Source: Candidatus Obscuribacterales bacterium
GTDB lineage: Bacteria > Cyanobacteriota > Vampirovibrionia > Obscuribacterales > Obscuribacteraceae
Length of the DNA stretch: 64,000 nt
Assembly (NCBI GenBank): GCA_019752635.1
Contig: JAIELX010000011.1
Span: 1-64,000 of the forward strand
Reading direction: 5' to 3'
Translations under genes and position numbers: made by a program
The notes under the pieces: model-generated
The model's database searches: none
Told to the model about the DNA's origin: nothing
The model's input: only the letters and a program-made list of their open reading frames with translations
Part shown: positions 48,479 to 56,725 of the stretch, one piece after another
Position numbering within the stretch: position 1 is the stretch's first letter
Layout of the letters: each line of letters begins with the position of its first letter

Positions 48479-49024
48479 GTGAGTGAGGCAGTTTCGCTAA
48501 AGAACTCTTTGACAGGGCGCCGACAGGCTGTGTTCGGGGCTTCGGTCTTGTTGGCGGGTTTGTCCACCGTCAATCTGCTTGTCATCCCGCTTGTTTTTAC
48601 GGCCGCTCCGACACAACCATTGTTTGATACAAATCAGCAGGAAGTCTTCTTCTTCGATGTGTTTGGCTTTATTAGCGCATGCTGGCTACTCACTTGGATA
48701 GCCGCGCTGAATAACTGGGCAGCGGCAGCAAAACTAGGGCAGTGGCTTGGAATCATTTTCCTCTGCCTGGATCAGGTGAATCTTATTGTGATTGGTAGAC
48801 TGATGATGAACGAGCACACAGCGGCGGGACTCTGGATCGGCCCCGCATTCCTGCAACTCTATCTAGTTGGTTCGTTCTTCGGATTTTTTACTTTGCCCGG
48901 GCTTACCCGAGACGGAAACCGCACACTGACAGGGCTGGGAACGCTCCTGTTATTGCTTCCCTGGCTCATTGGCCGCAACCAAATTGTAAGCGGATCAGAG
49001 TGTCTAAAAGGCTTGTTTTCATAA
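48479..49024 (+). CDS. hypothetical integral membrane protein, five helices
   Basis: 181 residues from a GTG start with weak ribosome-binding site. Hydrophobic stretches: about 18-40 (VFGASVLLAGLSTVNLLVIP), 58-80 (VFGFISACWLLTWIAALNN), 86-108 (LGQWLGIIFLCLDQVNLIVI), 120-140 (WIGPAFLQLYLVGSFFGFF) and 153-168 (TLTGLGTLLLLLPWLIG). There are no known catalytic motifs. It lies alone between two oppositely oriented genes. Function is unknown. Confidence 0.55.
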   Translation: MSEAVSLKNSLTGRRQAVFGASVLLAGLSTVNLLVIPLVFTAAPTQPLFDTNQQEVFFFDVFGFISACWLLTWIAALNNWAAAAKLGQWLGIIFLCLDQVNLIVIGRLMMNEHTAAGLWIGPAFLQLYLVGSFFGFFTLPGLTRDGNRTLTGLGTLLLLLPWLIGRNQIVSGSECLKGLFS

Positions 49025-49182
49025 GTAGTCCAGACAGAACCTCCTGAAATCGCACGAGCTCCAGTGAACTAAGCGACTCAAGTTCACGCGAAAGTCATCA
49101 ACCTGGAAACCAGGGGATAGAAGGAGTTTCCGATGGATCGTGATTGAAGATCACTGAAAAAGCTGGTGAATAAACCGCCCAG

Positions 49183-50385
49183 TCAGGCTGTCCGAACAAC
49201 TTCTTCTAAAACTGTTTCGACACGATCCTTTTCGAAGCGAACAATGCTCCTGATTGTCGCATCGGCATCGAGCGGAATCTTGTCTTCAACATCAAAATCC
49301 AACCCCTGGCGAATAGCGGCCATCACTTCTTCGCCGGCTTGCTCTTTATTGCCGTTGCGCAAGAACGCGTCTACTTTTACCATTCTGGCTACCAGGCATT
49401 GCGTATCAAACTCCAGGGCGCGTTCGCACAAGTTCAGGGCTCGCCGGGTATCGCCATCAGCAAATGCACTGCAAGCAGAGGCCGCAAAGAACGTTGCCTT
49501 GAGCGTTTCGGGAATGCCAATGTAGTTGGCCGCTCGTTCAAAGCCGGCGCGTGCAGAATCGTACTGTCTGCGACGATAAGCCATGTAAGGCTCAAGAAAA
49601 GTCAGATACAACGAACCGGGGGCCTGCTTGCGGAGTTTCTGAACTTCGCGAATAGCCTGACTGCGCATGCCTGCGCGCTCCAGCAATACGGCTAGTTTGC
49701 AGGTTTGGAGATTGTTTTCCGGTTCTGCTTTCGATTCGCAGATAGCGCTGCGAAGTTCCTCTGCCACCACTGGACGGGAAAGATCAGCGAACCAAAGTCG
49801 AATGGCCTTGCTTCTCATCAGCAAGAAGAAGGAAACAGCAGCACAGGCATAGACACCGATTACAAACATCAGCTGGTCACGAGACGCAGCAGCATACGCA
49901 ATCTGCCAACGCGAGTTACCACCGCCTACGATGGAAATGACGGGGTCTATTAATAGATTGAATGCAAAGATTGCAGTAATCGAATAGCCTAAAACTGTTG
50001 CCACGAACGGATGCGGGCGAAAGAACAGCGCTGGTAGCATCATGCAGGCCAATGCAAATTGAGCAGCAACGCCGGCAAAAAGTACGGGAATCAATAGATT
50101 CTGATCAGGCAGACTGCGAGGAACAGCTTCGAACCACAATATGCCGTACGACCAGTCCTTCACCCATCCACCAAGCCACTCGGCGGTAACAATAGTCGTA
50201 CGCAGATCAAGCGCAACAACCGCAGGCAGAATCAAAAACACGACAACTCGCCATGCAAGATTGCGTTCTTCATCGCGTAGATCGTCCCGCAGCAGGCAAG
50301 CACGGTCTCTCACCAACTGATAGACAGTGCTGACCGCAACAGCGATCAAAACGACGGATGCCAATTTGGAAAAAATTTCGCCCAT
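49183..50385 (-). CDS. membrane-TPR protein, protease-dead paralog of the M50-like protein
   Basis: 400 residues. Five or six hydrophobic helices in 1-200, then cytoplasmic TPR repeats in about 210-390 (RALNLCERALEFDTQCLVAR). The segment FLILPAVVALDLRTTIVTAE and the following residues aligns without gaps over 32 positions with FLLLPLIVLVHELGHYLAAL of the protein at 51106-52326 (shared F, L, L, P, V, A, G, V, Y, G). The HELGH zinc site of that protein is DLRTT here, so this copy cannot bind zinc in the usual way. Both also start with MG[ED][IF]F and share an ARxxxLRDDL / RAAIFDDQL element. It is likely a regulatory or structural paralog. A 266-bp gap separates it from the middle gene. Confidence 0.7.
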   Translation of the reverse strand: MGEIFSKLASVVLIAVAVSTVYQLVRDRACLLRDDLRDEERNLAWRVVVFLILPAVVALDLRTTIVTAEWLGGWVKDWSYGILWFEAVPRSLPDQNLLIPVLFAGVAAQFALACMMLPALFFRPHPFVATVLGYSITAIFAFNLLIDPVISIVGGGNSRWQIAYAAASRDQLMFVIGVYACAAVSFFLLMRSKAIRLWFADLSRPVVAEELRSAICESKAEPENNLQTCKLAVLLERAGMRSQAIREVQKLRKQAPGSLYLTFLEPYMAYRRRQYDSARAGFERAANYIGIPETLKATFFAASACSAFADGDTRRALNLCERALEFDTQCLVARMVKVDAFLRNGNKEQAGEEVMAAIRQGLDFDVEDKIPLDADATIRSIVRFEKDRVETVLEEVVRTA

Positions 50386-50651
50386 GTTGATGTGCAGTTT
50401 CCTTTCAAGCGCAATTATAGGTAGCAGCCCGTTGACAAGCCTGAGAAAGAATTATGGAATGGGGTCTTCATGAAGTAGAACATTTGGCGTTATCAGTCCT
50501 GGTTTTCTAAGCGCGTGTTCATCAATCTGCGTTTTTCCGTGCGCCGGATTCGTGGCACAGCAAAAACGCGCGAGGAGCAAGGCTTCAGGAGTTTTTCGTT
50601 CGGGTAGCGAAAAAAAAAATTTTGCGCTATCAATCGATTGGACAGAATGCG

Positions 50652-51149
50652 CTATTGGGCAGCAGCAGCGGTTTTGCCCGTCGATTTTTCGATACCCTGA
50701 ATTTCCTTGGCGCGAACTTCCAGCGGCACGGCTTCAGCAATGCGCTTTCGCTTGCGCAGAAATTCGGCATAAGTCGCTAGCGCGTAAGCCAGATTATCGC
50801 CGCCCCCCTGCATTTCGGCGTCCGTAATCGACTGTTTGTAGAGTTTCTCAGCGGTGGGATAATCGCGGACCTGCATCGATTGGCGCGCCATATCGATATA
50901 CGCGATCGTCTTCTCTCCGCGCCCCATACTGTCTAAAATCGGTTTGCCAAAATTGCCCAACAACCAGACTGCAATGGCAAACAATGCGATGCTTAAGCCT
51001 ACCCAGGCAGCGACCGGCGGTTTGCTACCACAACCACCTTGCTCGGACGCGCATTGCGGTGAAAAGGCCTTCAGCCCGCAATCGGTGGCACAGCCACCGC
51101 CGGAGTTATGACCTTGGTCTTCGTGATTTTGATTCAGCGTCTCTACCAT
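50652..51149 (-). CDS. Cys-rich, single-helix TPR membrane protein
   Basis: 165 residues. Residues 1-44 contain four cysteines at 20, 24, 33 and 40 (CATDCGLKAFSPQC, GGCGSK), a possible metal site. One transmembrane helix at about 47-66 (WVGLSIALFAIAVWLLGNF). Residues 80-150 form one or two TPRs (SMQVRDYPTAEKLYKQSITD). Its start overlaps the end of the M50-like gene by 44 bp, so the two are co-translated or tightly coupled. It is flanked by both protease-type paralogs. Function is unknown. Confidence 0.6.
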   Translation of the reverse strand: MVETLNQNHEDQGHNSGGGCATDCGLKAFSPQCASEQGGCGSKPPVAAWVGLSIALFAIAVWLLGNFGKPILDSMGRGEKTIAYIDMARQSMQVRDYPTAEKLYKQSITDAEMQGGGDNLAYALATYAEFLRKRKRIAEAVPLEVRAKEIQGIEKSTGKTAAAAQ

Positions 51150-52326
51150 TCGACTTGCTCCCGGCTTCTAATGCTGCTCGAGCGCGCTCTGCTTCCTCGT
51201 GAACCCGGTTAGCATTGGACGGATCGCTCCAAACCATATGCGGATGGGTGGCCAGCGGCAAAGATTCCAGCGCCTCAGCATGCCTGTTCAAGGAATTTAG
51301 CATGATCGCCTTGAAAAGTCCGGCCTCTCCAAATAATGGATCCAGTTCCACCCCTTTTGAAAAAAGTTTTAGCGCCGCGGGAATGTCCCGATAAGACACC
51401 ATTATCTCGCCGGCCTCAACACAAAGACGCGCGCGCCCTTTTTCGTTCAGCGATTCATCGTCGATCAGTTCTTCAAAACAACGCGCGGCTGCCTCGACTT
51501 TGCCTCGACTCATCCAGATTCGTGCGCGCATAAGTCTAATTTCCGGTCGGTCGCCCTGAACAGCCATTCGATCCAATACTTTTTCCGCCTTTTTGGGAAA
51601 GCCGGCTCTGAACCAAGAAACACAGAGTGCTTCCAGGTTTTCATAGCTAGGTTCTTTCTCGGCCTGCTTTTCCAAAATCCGATGCTGTTCGTACCAATCG
51701 GGAATAGTCTTTTTGGCGAACCATTGCCTTGGCGCATCGCCATATATTAGAAACGCCAGCAACAGCAAGATGCAAACATGAAAGATCCCGATCATCAGAA
51801 CACCGGCCCGATCGGCGCTGGCGTAGATTTCGATCCAGTCTCCGTAGAGCCCCAGAGCGGATAAAAGCGCGTAGAATACAGCCGTGTCGGCCAGGGCGAA
51901 CAAGCCAAAATAGACACAGATCGCCACCATGGCCGGTGAACGAACAAACAGTGACACCAGCAGGGACAGCAGCCCGATTACCATCTGCACAAGATTCCCG
52001 GCAAAAGCTATCCAAAGCATCTGGGAGTCGGTTCGGTCGTGTAGAATTCGCACGAAACCGGTCGCAGGACCATAGTGAAACTCCAGCACCGTAGCGCCAA
52101 CGGACAGTGCCGCCAGGTAATGACCAAGTTCATGTACTAACACAATCAACGGCAGCAACAGAAAAATTGTCGCCCTCTTCAGAATGGCACGATCGGCAAC
52201 AGTGAGCTGATCATCAAAAATAGCGGCCCGATTGTTTTTGATCTCAATAAACGTCGCCACGATGAACGGCAGATACACCAGGTTCACAAAATCGCGTCTG
52301 AGATCAAACTGGAAGAAATCGCCCAT
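51106..52326 (-). CDS. M50-like (site-2 protease type) membrane metalloprotease with TPR tail
   Basis: 406 residues from ATG at 52326, chosen for GGAG 5 nt upstream. About six membrane helices in 1-205, with HELGH at 65-69 in a hydrophobic helix (LIVLVHELGHYLAALSVGA), the zinc site of clan MM intramembrane proteases. The usual NxxPxPxxDGG second motif is not evident; NLVQMVIGLLSLLV after it is the nearest Asn-containing helix. The C-terminal 190 residues are TPR repeats (AALKLFSKGVELDPLFGEAG). Substrates of site-2 proteases are membrane-bound regulators and signal peptides. The gene is 44-bp overlapped by the Cys-rich protein and sits with a dead paralog. Confidence 0.78.
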   Translation of the reverse strand: MGDFFQFDLRRDFVNLVYLPFIVATFIEIKNNRAAIFDDQLTVADRAILKRATIFLLLPLIVLVHELGHYLAALSVGATVLEFHYGPATGFVRILHDRTDSQMLWIAFAGNLVQMVIGLLSLLVSLFVRSPAMVAICVYFGLFALADTAVFYALLSALGLYGDWIEIYASADRAGVLMIGIFHVCILLLLAFLIYGDAPRQWFAKKTIPDWYEQHRILEKQAEKEPSYENLEALCVSWFRAGFPKKAEKVLDRMAVQGDRPEIRLMRARIWMSRGKVEAAARCFEELIDDESLNEKGRARLCVEAGEIMVSYRDIPAALKLFSKGVELDPLFGEAGLFKAIMLNSLNRHAEALESLPLATHPHMVWSDPSNANRVHEEAERARAALEAGSKSNGRDAESKSRRPRS

Positions 52327-52383
52327 CGTCACTCCTGCAGCACTTCTGCAATGTTAGCAGAGTGATAGGCGAAGTAGCGGGGA

Positions 52384-53316
52384 TTATCGTCCGAAAAGCT
52401 TGAGCAACAAGATTGTCCCGAAGTAAAGTCCTATCAGCCCGCCCAGCACAATCAACATGGAAAAAATCGTAGGGTCCGGCGTTATGATGGCGGCAGCAAC
52501 AGAAAATGCCAGCAGCGCATGGCGCCACAATTTGACAAGCATCCCGGAATTCACTAGCCCCGCCAACGAAAGCGCGAACAAGACTACGGGCAGCTGAAAG
52601 CACAATCCCATGTAGAACAGCATTGTGGTGACCAGGGAGATATAGAAATCGAGTCTTTGCTGAACCGGCGCAACGTCAGTGCCGAAGGAAGAGAAAAAGG
52701 ACAGCATTGGCGGCAGCACCAGATAATAGGCAAACAGTGTTCCGCCGATAAACAAAATCGGACCACCCACAACGATAGGCGCCAAAATCTTTCGCTCACT
52801 GCGACGCAATCCCGGCGCAATGAAACCGCTCGCCTCGAACAACAACCACGGCAATGACAAAACCAACGCACCATACAAGGAGACTTTGCAAAAAACCATA
52901 AGCGGTTCTTCAATCGAAAGTGCCTGAAGCGGTATGTTTCCCGCCGGGACCTTCAACCACAACAGGATCTGTTTACCATACGCAAATGCCACCAAAAATG
53001 CCACCACGAATACAAGAAGACTGCGCAAGATTCGTGTTCTTAGTTCACCAAGGTGCTCAACTACAGTCATTCGAGATTCGTCATGTTCGCTCGGCGGCTG
53101 AGCGATGTCGGTCTCATAAACATCGTCGTCCAACGCTGGCGAGAGCGGAACGGATGCAGAACGGTCCTCTACTGTTGTTACAGAAACAGTCTCGATCTCT
53201 GCGCCCTCGGCAACGGCGTCGACAGCAGCGGACGCACCTTGCTCCAGCGCGGTGCTCTCCAGCGAGTTTTCCAGCTGACGAAGCTTCTCAATATCGTGGC
53301 TCAAATCGCCGGACAT
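52384..53316 (-). CDS. tatC: Sec-independent protein translocase TatC
   Basis: 310 residues. An acidic N-terminal extension (1-70) precedes the TatC core: MTVVEHLGELRTRILRSLLVF, SIEEPLMVFCKVSLYGALVLS, PWLLFEASGFIAPGLRRSE, FFSSFGTDVAPVQQRLDF, MLFYMGLCFQLPVVLFALS and AIITPDPTIFSMLIV. It has six membrane helices. TatC recognises twin-arginine signal peptides with TatB and forms the translocation site. No tatA or tatB gene is adjacent. The ATG follows AGGAAGGG. The extension makes it longer than the usual 240-260 residues. The trmH gene ends 10 bp upstream, so they form an operon. Confidence 0.95.
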   Translation of the reverse strand: MSGDLSHDIEKLRQLENSLESTALEQGASAAVDAVAEGAEIETVSVTTVEDRSASVPLSPALDDDVYETDIAQPPSEHDESRMTVVEHLGELRTRILRSLLVFVVAFLVAFAYGKQILLWLKVPAGNIPLQALSIEEPLMVFCKVSLYGALVLSLPWLLFEASGFIAPGLRRSERKILAPIVVGGPILFIGGTLFAYYLVLPPMLSFFSSFGTDVAPVQQRLDFYISLVTTMLFYMGLCFQLPVVLFALSLAGLVNSGMLVKLWRHALLAFSVAAAIITPDPTIFSMLIVLGGLIGLYFGTILLLKLFGR

Positions 53317-53325
53317 CTACCCTTC

Positions 53326-54144
53326 CTAAAGTTGGTCCTTGATCGACCGAAGACCTTGCCTTTGTCGATACGCCTCACACAAAATAATACCTGCACTGAC
53401 GCCCACATTGAGCGACTCGCTGCCCGCGCGCATGGGAATGGTTAACGAGCCGAAGCTGGATGGCGAGAATTCGTCGGAAACGCCACGCGCTTCGTTACCA
53501 AGAATGACGGCGGTTGGTCCGCAAAAGTCCGCATCGCTGTAGCGAGTATCTCCGCCAGCGTCACAAATCCAACCGGTAATGCGATGATCTTCCAACAGTT
53601 TCAGGCACCGGGCAGCGGTAAGATCGTGAAGCACCGGCATGTCGAACAACGCCCCTACAGCAGAGCGAACAACTTTGGGATTGTACGGATCGACAGAGCC
53701 GCTGGTCAGCAGAATCCCCGCAGCGCCAGCCGCATATGCGCTTCGAACTATTGTGCCTAAATTGCCCGGGTCTTGGATTCCGTCGCACACCACTATGAGC
53801 GGATCGTTCCCGTCGAAGATATCTCGAGGGACGAAAGTCGGAATCATAGCGACACCGATGATTCCGCAAGACGATGCTGTACCGTGTAACTCTTTGAACG
53901 TGCGGTCATCGACCACTGAAAGTTCACTTAGACAGAGCTTTTCAATCAAGTCGACGCCGTCCTGAAAGAAAGTTTCACTAACGACGACCTTTTCAAGTTT
54001 GAGTCTGCGAGCTGCTGCCTCTTCGACCGGTCGCGCGCCCTCCAGCAGAAACTCACCGCATTTCTCACGCATCGAGCGCTCTTGAAGTCCGCGTATGCGC
54101 TTTAGTACAGAATTTGAAGGACTGGTAATAGTGTTGATCTTCAT
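53326..54144 (-). CDS. SpoU/TrmH-family RNA 2'-O-methyltransferase
   Basis: 272 residues. N-terminal substrate-binding domain (about 1-95) with ARPVEEAAARRLKLEKVVVS, then the SPOUT knot: GIQDPGNLGTIVRSAYAAGA, VVRSAVGALFDMPVL, ILGNEARGVSDEF and MRAGSESLNVGVSAGIILCE. These are the three SpoU motifs that form the trefoil-knotted SAM site. The enzyme methylates ribose 2'-OH in rRNA or tRNA; whether it is RlmB- or TrmH-like cannot be told. The gene is in a minus-strand block with tatC downstream and rplT upstream, separated from rplT by a strong hairpin. Confidence 0.92.
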   Translation of the reverse strand: MKINTITSPSNSVLKRIRGLQERSMREKCGEFLLEGARPVEEAAARRLKLEKVVVSETFFQDGVDLIEKLCLSELSVVDDRTFKELHGTASSCGIIGVAMIPTFVPRDIFDGNDPLIVVCDGIQDPGNLGTIVRSAYAAGAAGILLTSGSVDPYNPKVVRSAVGALFDMPVLHDLTAARCLKLLEDHRITGWICDAGGDTRYSDADFCGPTAVILGNEARGVSDEFSPSSFGSLTIPMRAGSESLNVGVSAGIILCEAYRQRQGLRSIKDQL

Positions 54145-54161
54145 TCAGCGATATTACAACA

Positions 54162-54194
54162 CAAAACGCGCTGAATGTTCTTCAGCGCGTTTTG
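54162..54194 (-). terminator. strong hairpin terminator after rplT
   Basis: 14-bp perfect stem, CAAAACGCGCTGAA / TTCAGCGCGTTTTG, with a 5-nt loop, between the rplT stop and the trmH start. The minus-strand tail is TGTTGTAAT, moderately T-rich. Confidence 0.8.
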
Positions 54195-54242
54195 CCATAA
54201 CCTGAAAACGTTGCCGGTGATTCGCCTTGCAGCAACCGCCGT

Positions 54243-54629
54243 TTATCTTTTCCCGGCGGGCGCCACGAGTTCGGACCCGAGGGTCTTCTTGGCCAACTCG
54301 ATCAAACCGTTAAATGCTTCCGGATCTTTGATAGCCAGCTCAGAAAGTGCCTTTCGGTTAAGAGTGACATTTGCCTTGCTCATCGCATTGATGAAACGGC
54401 TATACGGAATTCCGTGAGCACGGCACGCTGCGTTGATACGGATAATCCACAGGCTGCGGAAATCGCGTTTGCGTTTGCGACGATCACGGTATGCATTTTG
54501 CCACGCTTGCATTACAGCCTGGTTGGCTGCGATGAACAGCGTGTGCTTGGAGCCGCGGAAACCGCTGGCGAACTTTAGGATCTTTTTGTGGCGGTTTTTT
54601 AGAACATTACCGCGCTTAACTCTAGTCAT
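54243..54629 (-). CDS. rplT: ribosomal protein bL20
   Basis: 128 residues from ATG at 54629, set by CAGGAG upstream; a longer frame to 54671 lacks L20 character. Sequence is canonical: MTRVKRGNVLKNRHKKILKF, GFRGSKHTLFIAANQAVMQA, RKRKRDFRSLWIIRINAACR and NRKALSELAIKDPEAFNGLI. L20 binds 23S rRNA early in large-subunit assembly and in Proteobacteria and Bacillus represses the infC-rpmI-rplT operon. Here it is third in the same operon order. Confidence 0.98.
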   Translation of the reverse strand: MTRVKRGNVLKNRHKKILKFASGFRGSKHTLFIAANQAVMQAWQNAYRDRRKRKRDFRSLWIIRINAACRAHGIPYSRFINAMSKANVTLNRKALSELAIKDPEAFNGLIELAKKTLGSELVAPAGKR

Positions 54630-54660
54630 CGGATTCTCCTGACTTTTTTGTTGAGGATGA

Positions 54661-54686
54661 GCTAACGGCACCGTGGTGCTGCTAGC
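54661..54686 (-). promoter_or_regulatory. hairpin in the rpmI-rplT leader (candidate L20 operator)
   Basis: 146 nt separate rpmI from rplT. On the minus strand GCTAGCAGCACC pairs imperfectly with GGTGCCGTTAGC, giving an interrupted stem. L20 autoregulation is known in this operon in other bacteria, but the element there is structurally different, so this is only a candidate. Confidence 0.3.
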
Positions 54687-54775
54687 CGCATGAGAGGAAA
54701 CTTCGGCGAACCGGTTATCATCGGGGAGGAGATTCCCTTAGACATTCCGATTTGTTGACTCGTCCGAGTAGCTTC

Positions 54776-54985
54776 TTAGCGAAGATACTTAGGGTAAGGA
54801 AACATCTCCAGAACTGCTTTCTTCATTTCTGGAGCCACAGAAGCCCAACCGCGCAAGGTGCGCTTTTTGTTGGCGGATTTCCACTCGTTTAAGTGCCGTC
54901 TTCCAGCTTGTTTATGCAAGACCTTACCGGTAGCGGTGATCTTGAAACGCCGGGCAGCGGCTTTGTTGGTCTTCATCTTGGGCAT
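54776..54985 (-). CDS. rpmI: ribosomal protein bL35
   Basis: 69 residues; ATG after a strong AGGAGG. Canonical L35: [20 protein letters not shown] and [20 protein letters not shown], with a basic, compact body. A 50S component, it sits between infC and rplT in the conserved operon. 16 bp follow the infC stop. Confidence 0.98.
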   Translation of the reverse strand: MPKMKTNKAAARRFKITATGKVLHKQAGRRHLNEWKSANKKRTLRGWASVAPEMKKAVLEMFPYPKYLR

Positions 54986-55001
54986 TAGTTGACCTGGCCT
55001 C

Positions 55002-55592
55002 CTAGCCGGATGCGCGCCCTCTATGGAGCGGGTTTGGCGAAAGAATCATGATAACACTCTTTCCTTCCAGCTTTGGCTCTCTGTCAACGATTACTAAATC
55101 GTCTAATTCCTTCTGGAACTTGAGCATCAGGTTGATGGCAAGCTCTTTATGCTGAATTTCGCGACCGCGCAGCATTATGGAAAGTTTTATTTTGTCGCCT
55201 TCTTCAAGGATTTCTATGGATTTTTTAAGCTTGACCTGATAGTCGTGGTCTTCAATCTTGTAGCGCATCTTGATTTCCTTGACGTCTACAATATGATGTT
55301 TTTTCTTGGTCTCGCGGTTTTTCTTCTCTTGCTCAAACTTGAACTTCCCGTAGTCCATGATTCTGGCTACAGGAGGCTGGGCGTCGGGCTGAACCAGAAA
55401 CAGGTCAAGTCCTCGTTCTCGGGCTGTGCTCAGCGCTTCACGCGTCGGCACGATGCCAAGTTGATTACCGCCTTCGTCGATAAGACGAACCTCGCGGTCA
55501 CGGATTCTTTCATTCAACAGGGGGAGTTCTCTACGTCCATCTCGCCCTGGTCCGCCGCCTGGTCCGGCGCCCGGTTTCTCTGTTATCGTCAA
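55002..55592 (-). CDS. infC: translation initiation factor IF-3
   Basis: 196 residues. N-terminal extension (1-22) is Gly-rich, followed by the IF-3 N domain ([60 protein letters not shown]) and C domain ([40 protein letters not shown]). IF-3 prevents premature subunit joining and checks start codons. The reading frame begins with TTG, preceded by GAGG, with ATA as its third codon; non-AUG infC starts are classic and let IF-3 repress its own synthesis. A tRNA-Leu lies 48 bp upstream on the same strand. Confidence 0.97.
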   Translation of the reverse strand: MTITEKPGAGPGGGPGRDGRRELPLLNERIRDREVRLIDEGGNQLGIVPTREALSTARERGLDLFLVQPDAQPPVARIMDYGKFKFEQEKKNRETKKKHHIVDVKEIKMRYKIEDHDYQVKLKKSIEILEEGDKIKLSIMLRGREIQHKELAINLMLKFQKELDDLVIVDREPKLEGKSVIMILSPNPLHRGRASG

Positions 55593-55640
55593 GCTCTGCC
55601 TCGTTATAAACCGCTATACCTAATTTTGATGCTTTTCGGA

Positions 55641-55723
55641 TGCCGAAGGTGGGACTTGAACCCACAAGAGCTAATGCTCACTACGCCCTGAACGTAGCGT
55701 GTTTGCCATTTCACCACTTCGGC
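55641..55723 (-). tRNA. tRNA-Leu (anticodon CAG)
   Basis: 83 nt. Acceptor GCCGAAG pairs with CTTCGGC and discriminator A follows. The anticodon arm is CTACG-TTCAGGG-CGTAG with anticodon CAG, the variable arm is long (GAGC-ATTA-GCTC) as in class II tRNAs, and the T arm reads GTGGG-TTCAAGT-CCCAC. CCA is not encoded. It decodes CUG. Confidence 0.97.
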
Positions 55724-55800
55724 AGCAAGTTGTGAGGATCAATCTTACAACAGCCGCAGTCTCAGATCCAACCCCCCGAGGATTGCAAGAGATTCTGTTC

Positions 55801-56019
55801 CTACTTAGGAACTAAGCCCAGTTCACGAGCTCGTTTAACGGCTCGAGACAATCCTTGTTGATGGACTTCGCAAAAACCGGTCAGGTTCCGCCCCTGGAGC
55901 TTCCCGTCAGCCGAGAGGTAGGGCGTCAGGGTCTCGGGCCGCGTGTATTCGAGCTGCCAAAGCCCCCCGCAAACCTGACAAGAGTTGGTATCGGTTCCCC
56001 CCGACGCCACAGGCTTCAT
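55801..56019 (-). CDS. rpsR: ribosomal protein bS18
   Basis: 72 residues from ATG at 56019, preceded by GGAG; the longer frame to 56205 overlaps ssb and is not S18-like before this Met. The body fits S18: TPYLSADGKLQGRNLTGFCE and HQQGLSRAVKRARELGLVPK. A CQVC near residue 13 plus the later Cys and His gives a zinc-binding (C+) form. It pairs with S6 in the 30S platform. Gene order rpsF-ssb-rpsR is conserved in many bacteria. Confidence 0.92.
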   Translation of the reverse strand: MKPVASGGTDTNSCQVCGGLWQLEYTRPETLTPYLSADGKLQGRNLTGFCEVHQQGLSRAVKRARELGLVPK

Positions 56020-56080
56020 TGCACTTTTCTCCGAAATTTTTCGCCCGTTCGGACCTAAAACTTGAACGTAGAAATTTACA

Positions 56081-56115
56081 AAGCCCCGGCCGAAAAAAAC
56101 TGACGACCGGGGCTT
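56081..56115 (-). terminator. hairpin between ssb and rpsR
   Basis: 9-bp perfect stem AAGCCCCGG / CCGGGGCTT with a 17-nt loop, 28 nt past the ssb stop and 62 nt before the rpsR start. It is a likely partial terminator or attenuator, or an S6:S18 binding element as described upstream of rpsF/rpsR in other bacteria. Confidence 0.55.
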
Positions 56116-56143
56116 AAGAAGAACACAGTATTCAGTAGCCTTT

Positions 56144-56605
56144 TTAGAACGGAATTTCGTCTTCACCGGCAAAGAGTGCGTCAAGATCGTCCGGCGAAGC
56201 CTCACCCTTTCCGGCCGCCTTCGAAGCTCCCGCTTTCACCACGACGCGGCTGGCGGCTGGAGCAGCGGCGCCATCGCGATTCACTGCCGTTGTGAGGTTT
56301 TCAACATTGGATGCATCAACTTCCACATCGCGGCGGCGTTGACCTTCCGAGTTCGTGTACGAATTGATCTGCAGCCTTCCATCGACCGCAACCAAATCGC
56401 CCTTCTTAACATCTTGGGAGATGCGCTCAGCCAGATCGCGCCACGCAATCACTTTGACTGGATGGGATTCAACCGTGCCATCTTGCCGCGGGGGTGACTC
56501 CAACGCGATGGAAAACTCCGCAACGGCAGTATTGGTGTTGGGTGTAAACCGTTTTTCCGGCGGGCGAATCACTCGACCGGTTAGAACTACTTTGCTCAAG
56601 GTCAT
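56144..56605 (-). CDS. ssb: single-stranded DNA-binding protein
   Basis: 153 residues. OB-fold about 1-110: MTLSKVVLTGRVIRPPEKRF, TAVAEFSIALESPPRQDG, VIAWRDLAERISQDVKKGDL and VAVDGRLQINSYTNSEGQRR. A flexible linker (Ala/Gly-rich, 115-140) ends in the acidic tail DLDALFAGEDEIPF, which recruits DNA-replication and repair partners. It coats single-stranded DNA as a tetramer. It is embedded between rpsF and rpsR on the same strand, the usual arrangement. Confidence 0.97.
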   Translation of the reverse strand: MTLSKVVLTGRVIRPPEKRFTPNTNTAVAEFSIALESPPRQDGTVESHPVKVIAWRDLAERISQDVKKGDLVAVDGRLQINSYTNSEGQRRRDVEVDASNVENLTTAVNRDGAAAPAASRVVVKAGASKAAGKGEASPDDLDALFAGEDEIPF

Positions 56606-56725
56606 CGAACTTCCCTCACAAAAAGGCAGGATTTAGTCCAGGCAAAAGCAGGTGCAAAAGCTAATCGGTAGTGGCAGCTCCACAATCTGATTGAACAAAT
56701 GCACCCGTCTAAACCGCTAATGCGA

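Noticed and set aside
55801..56205. 134-codon version of rpsR
   Set aside because: The extra 62 residues overlap ssb and lack S18 homology; a proper start with GGAG is at 56019.
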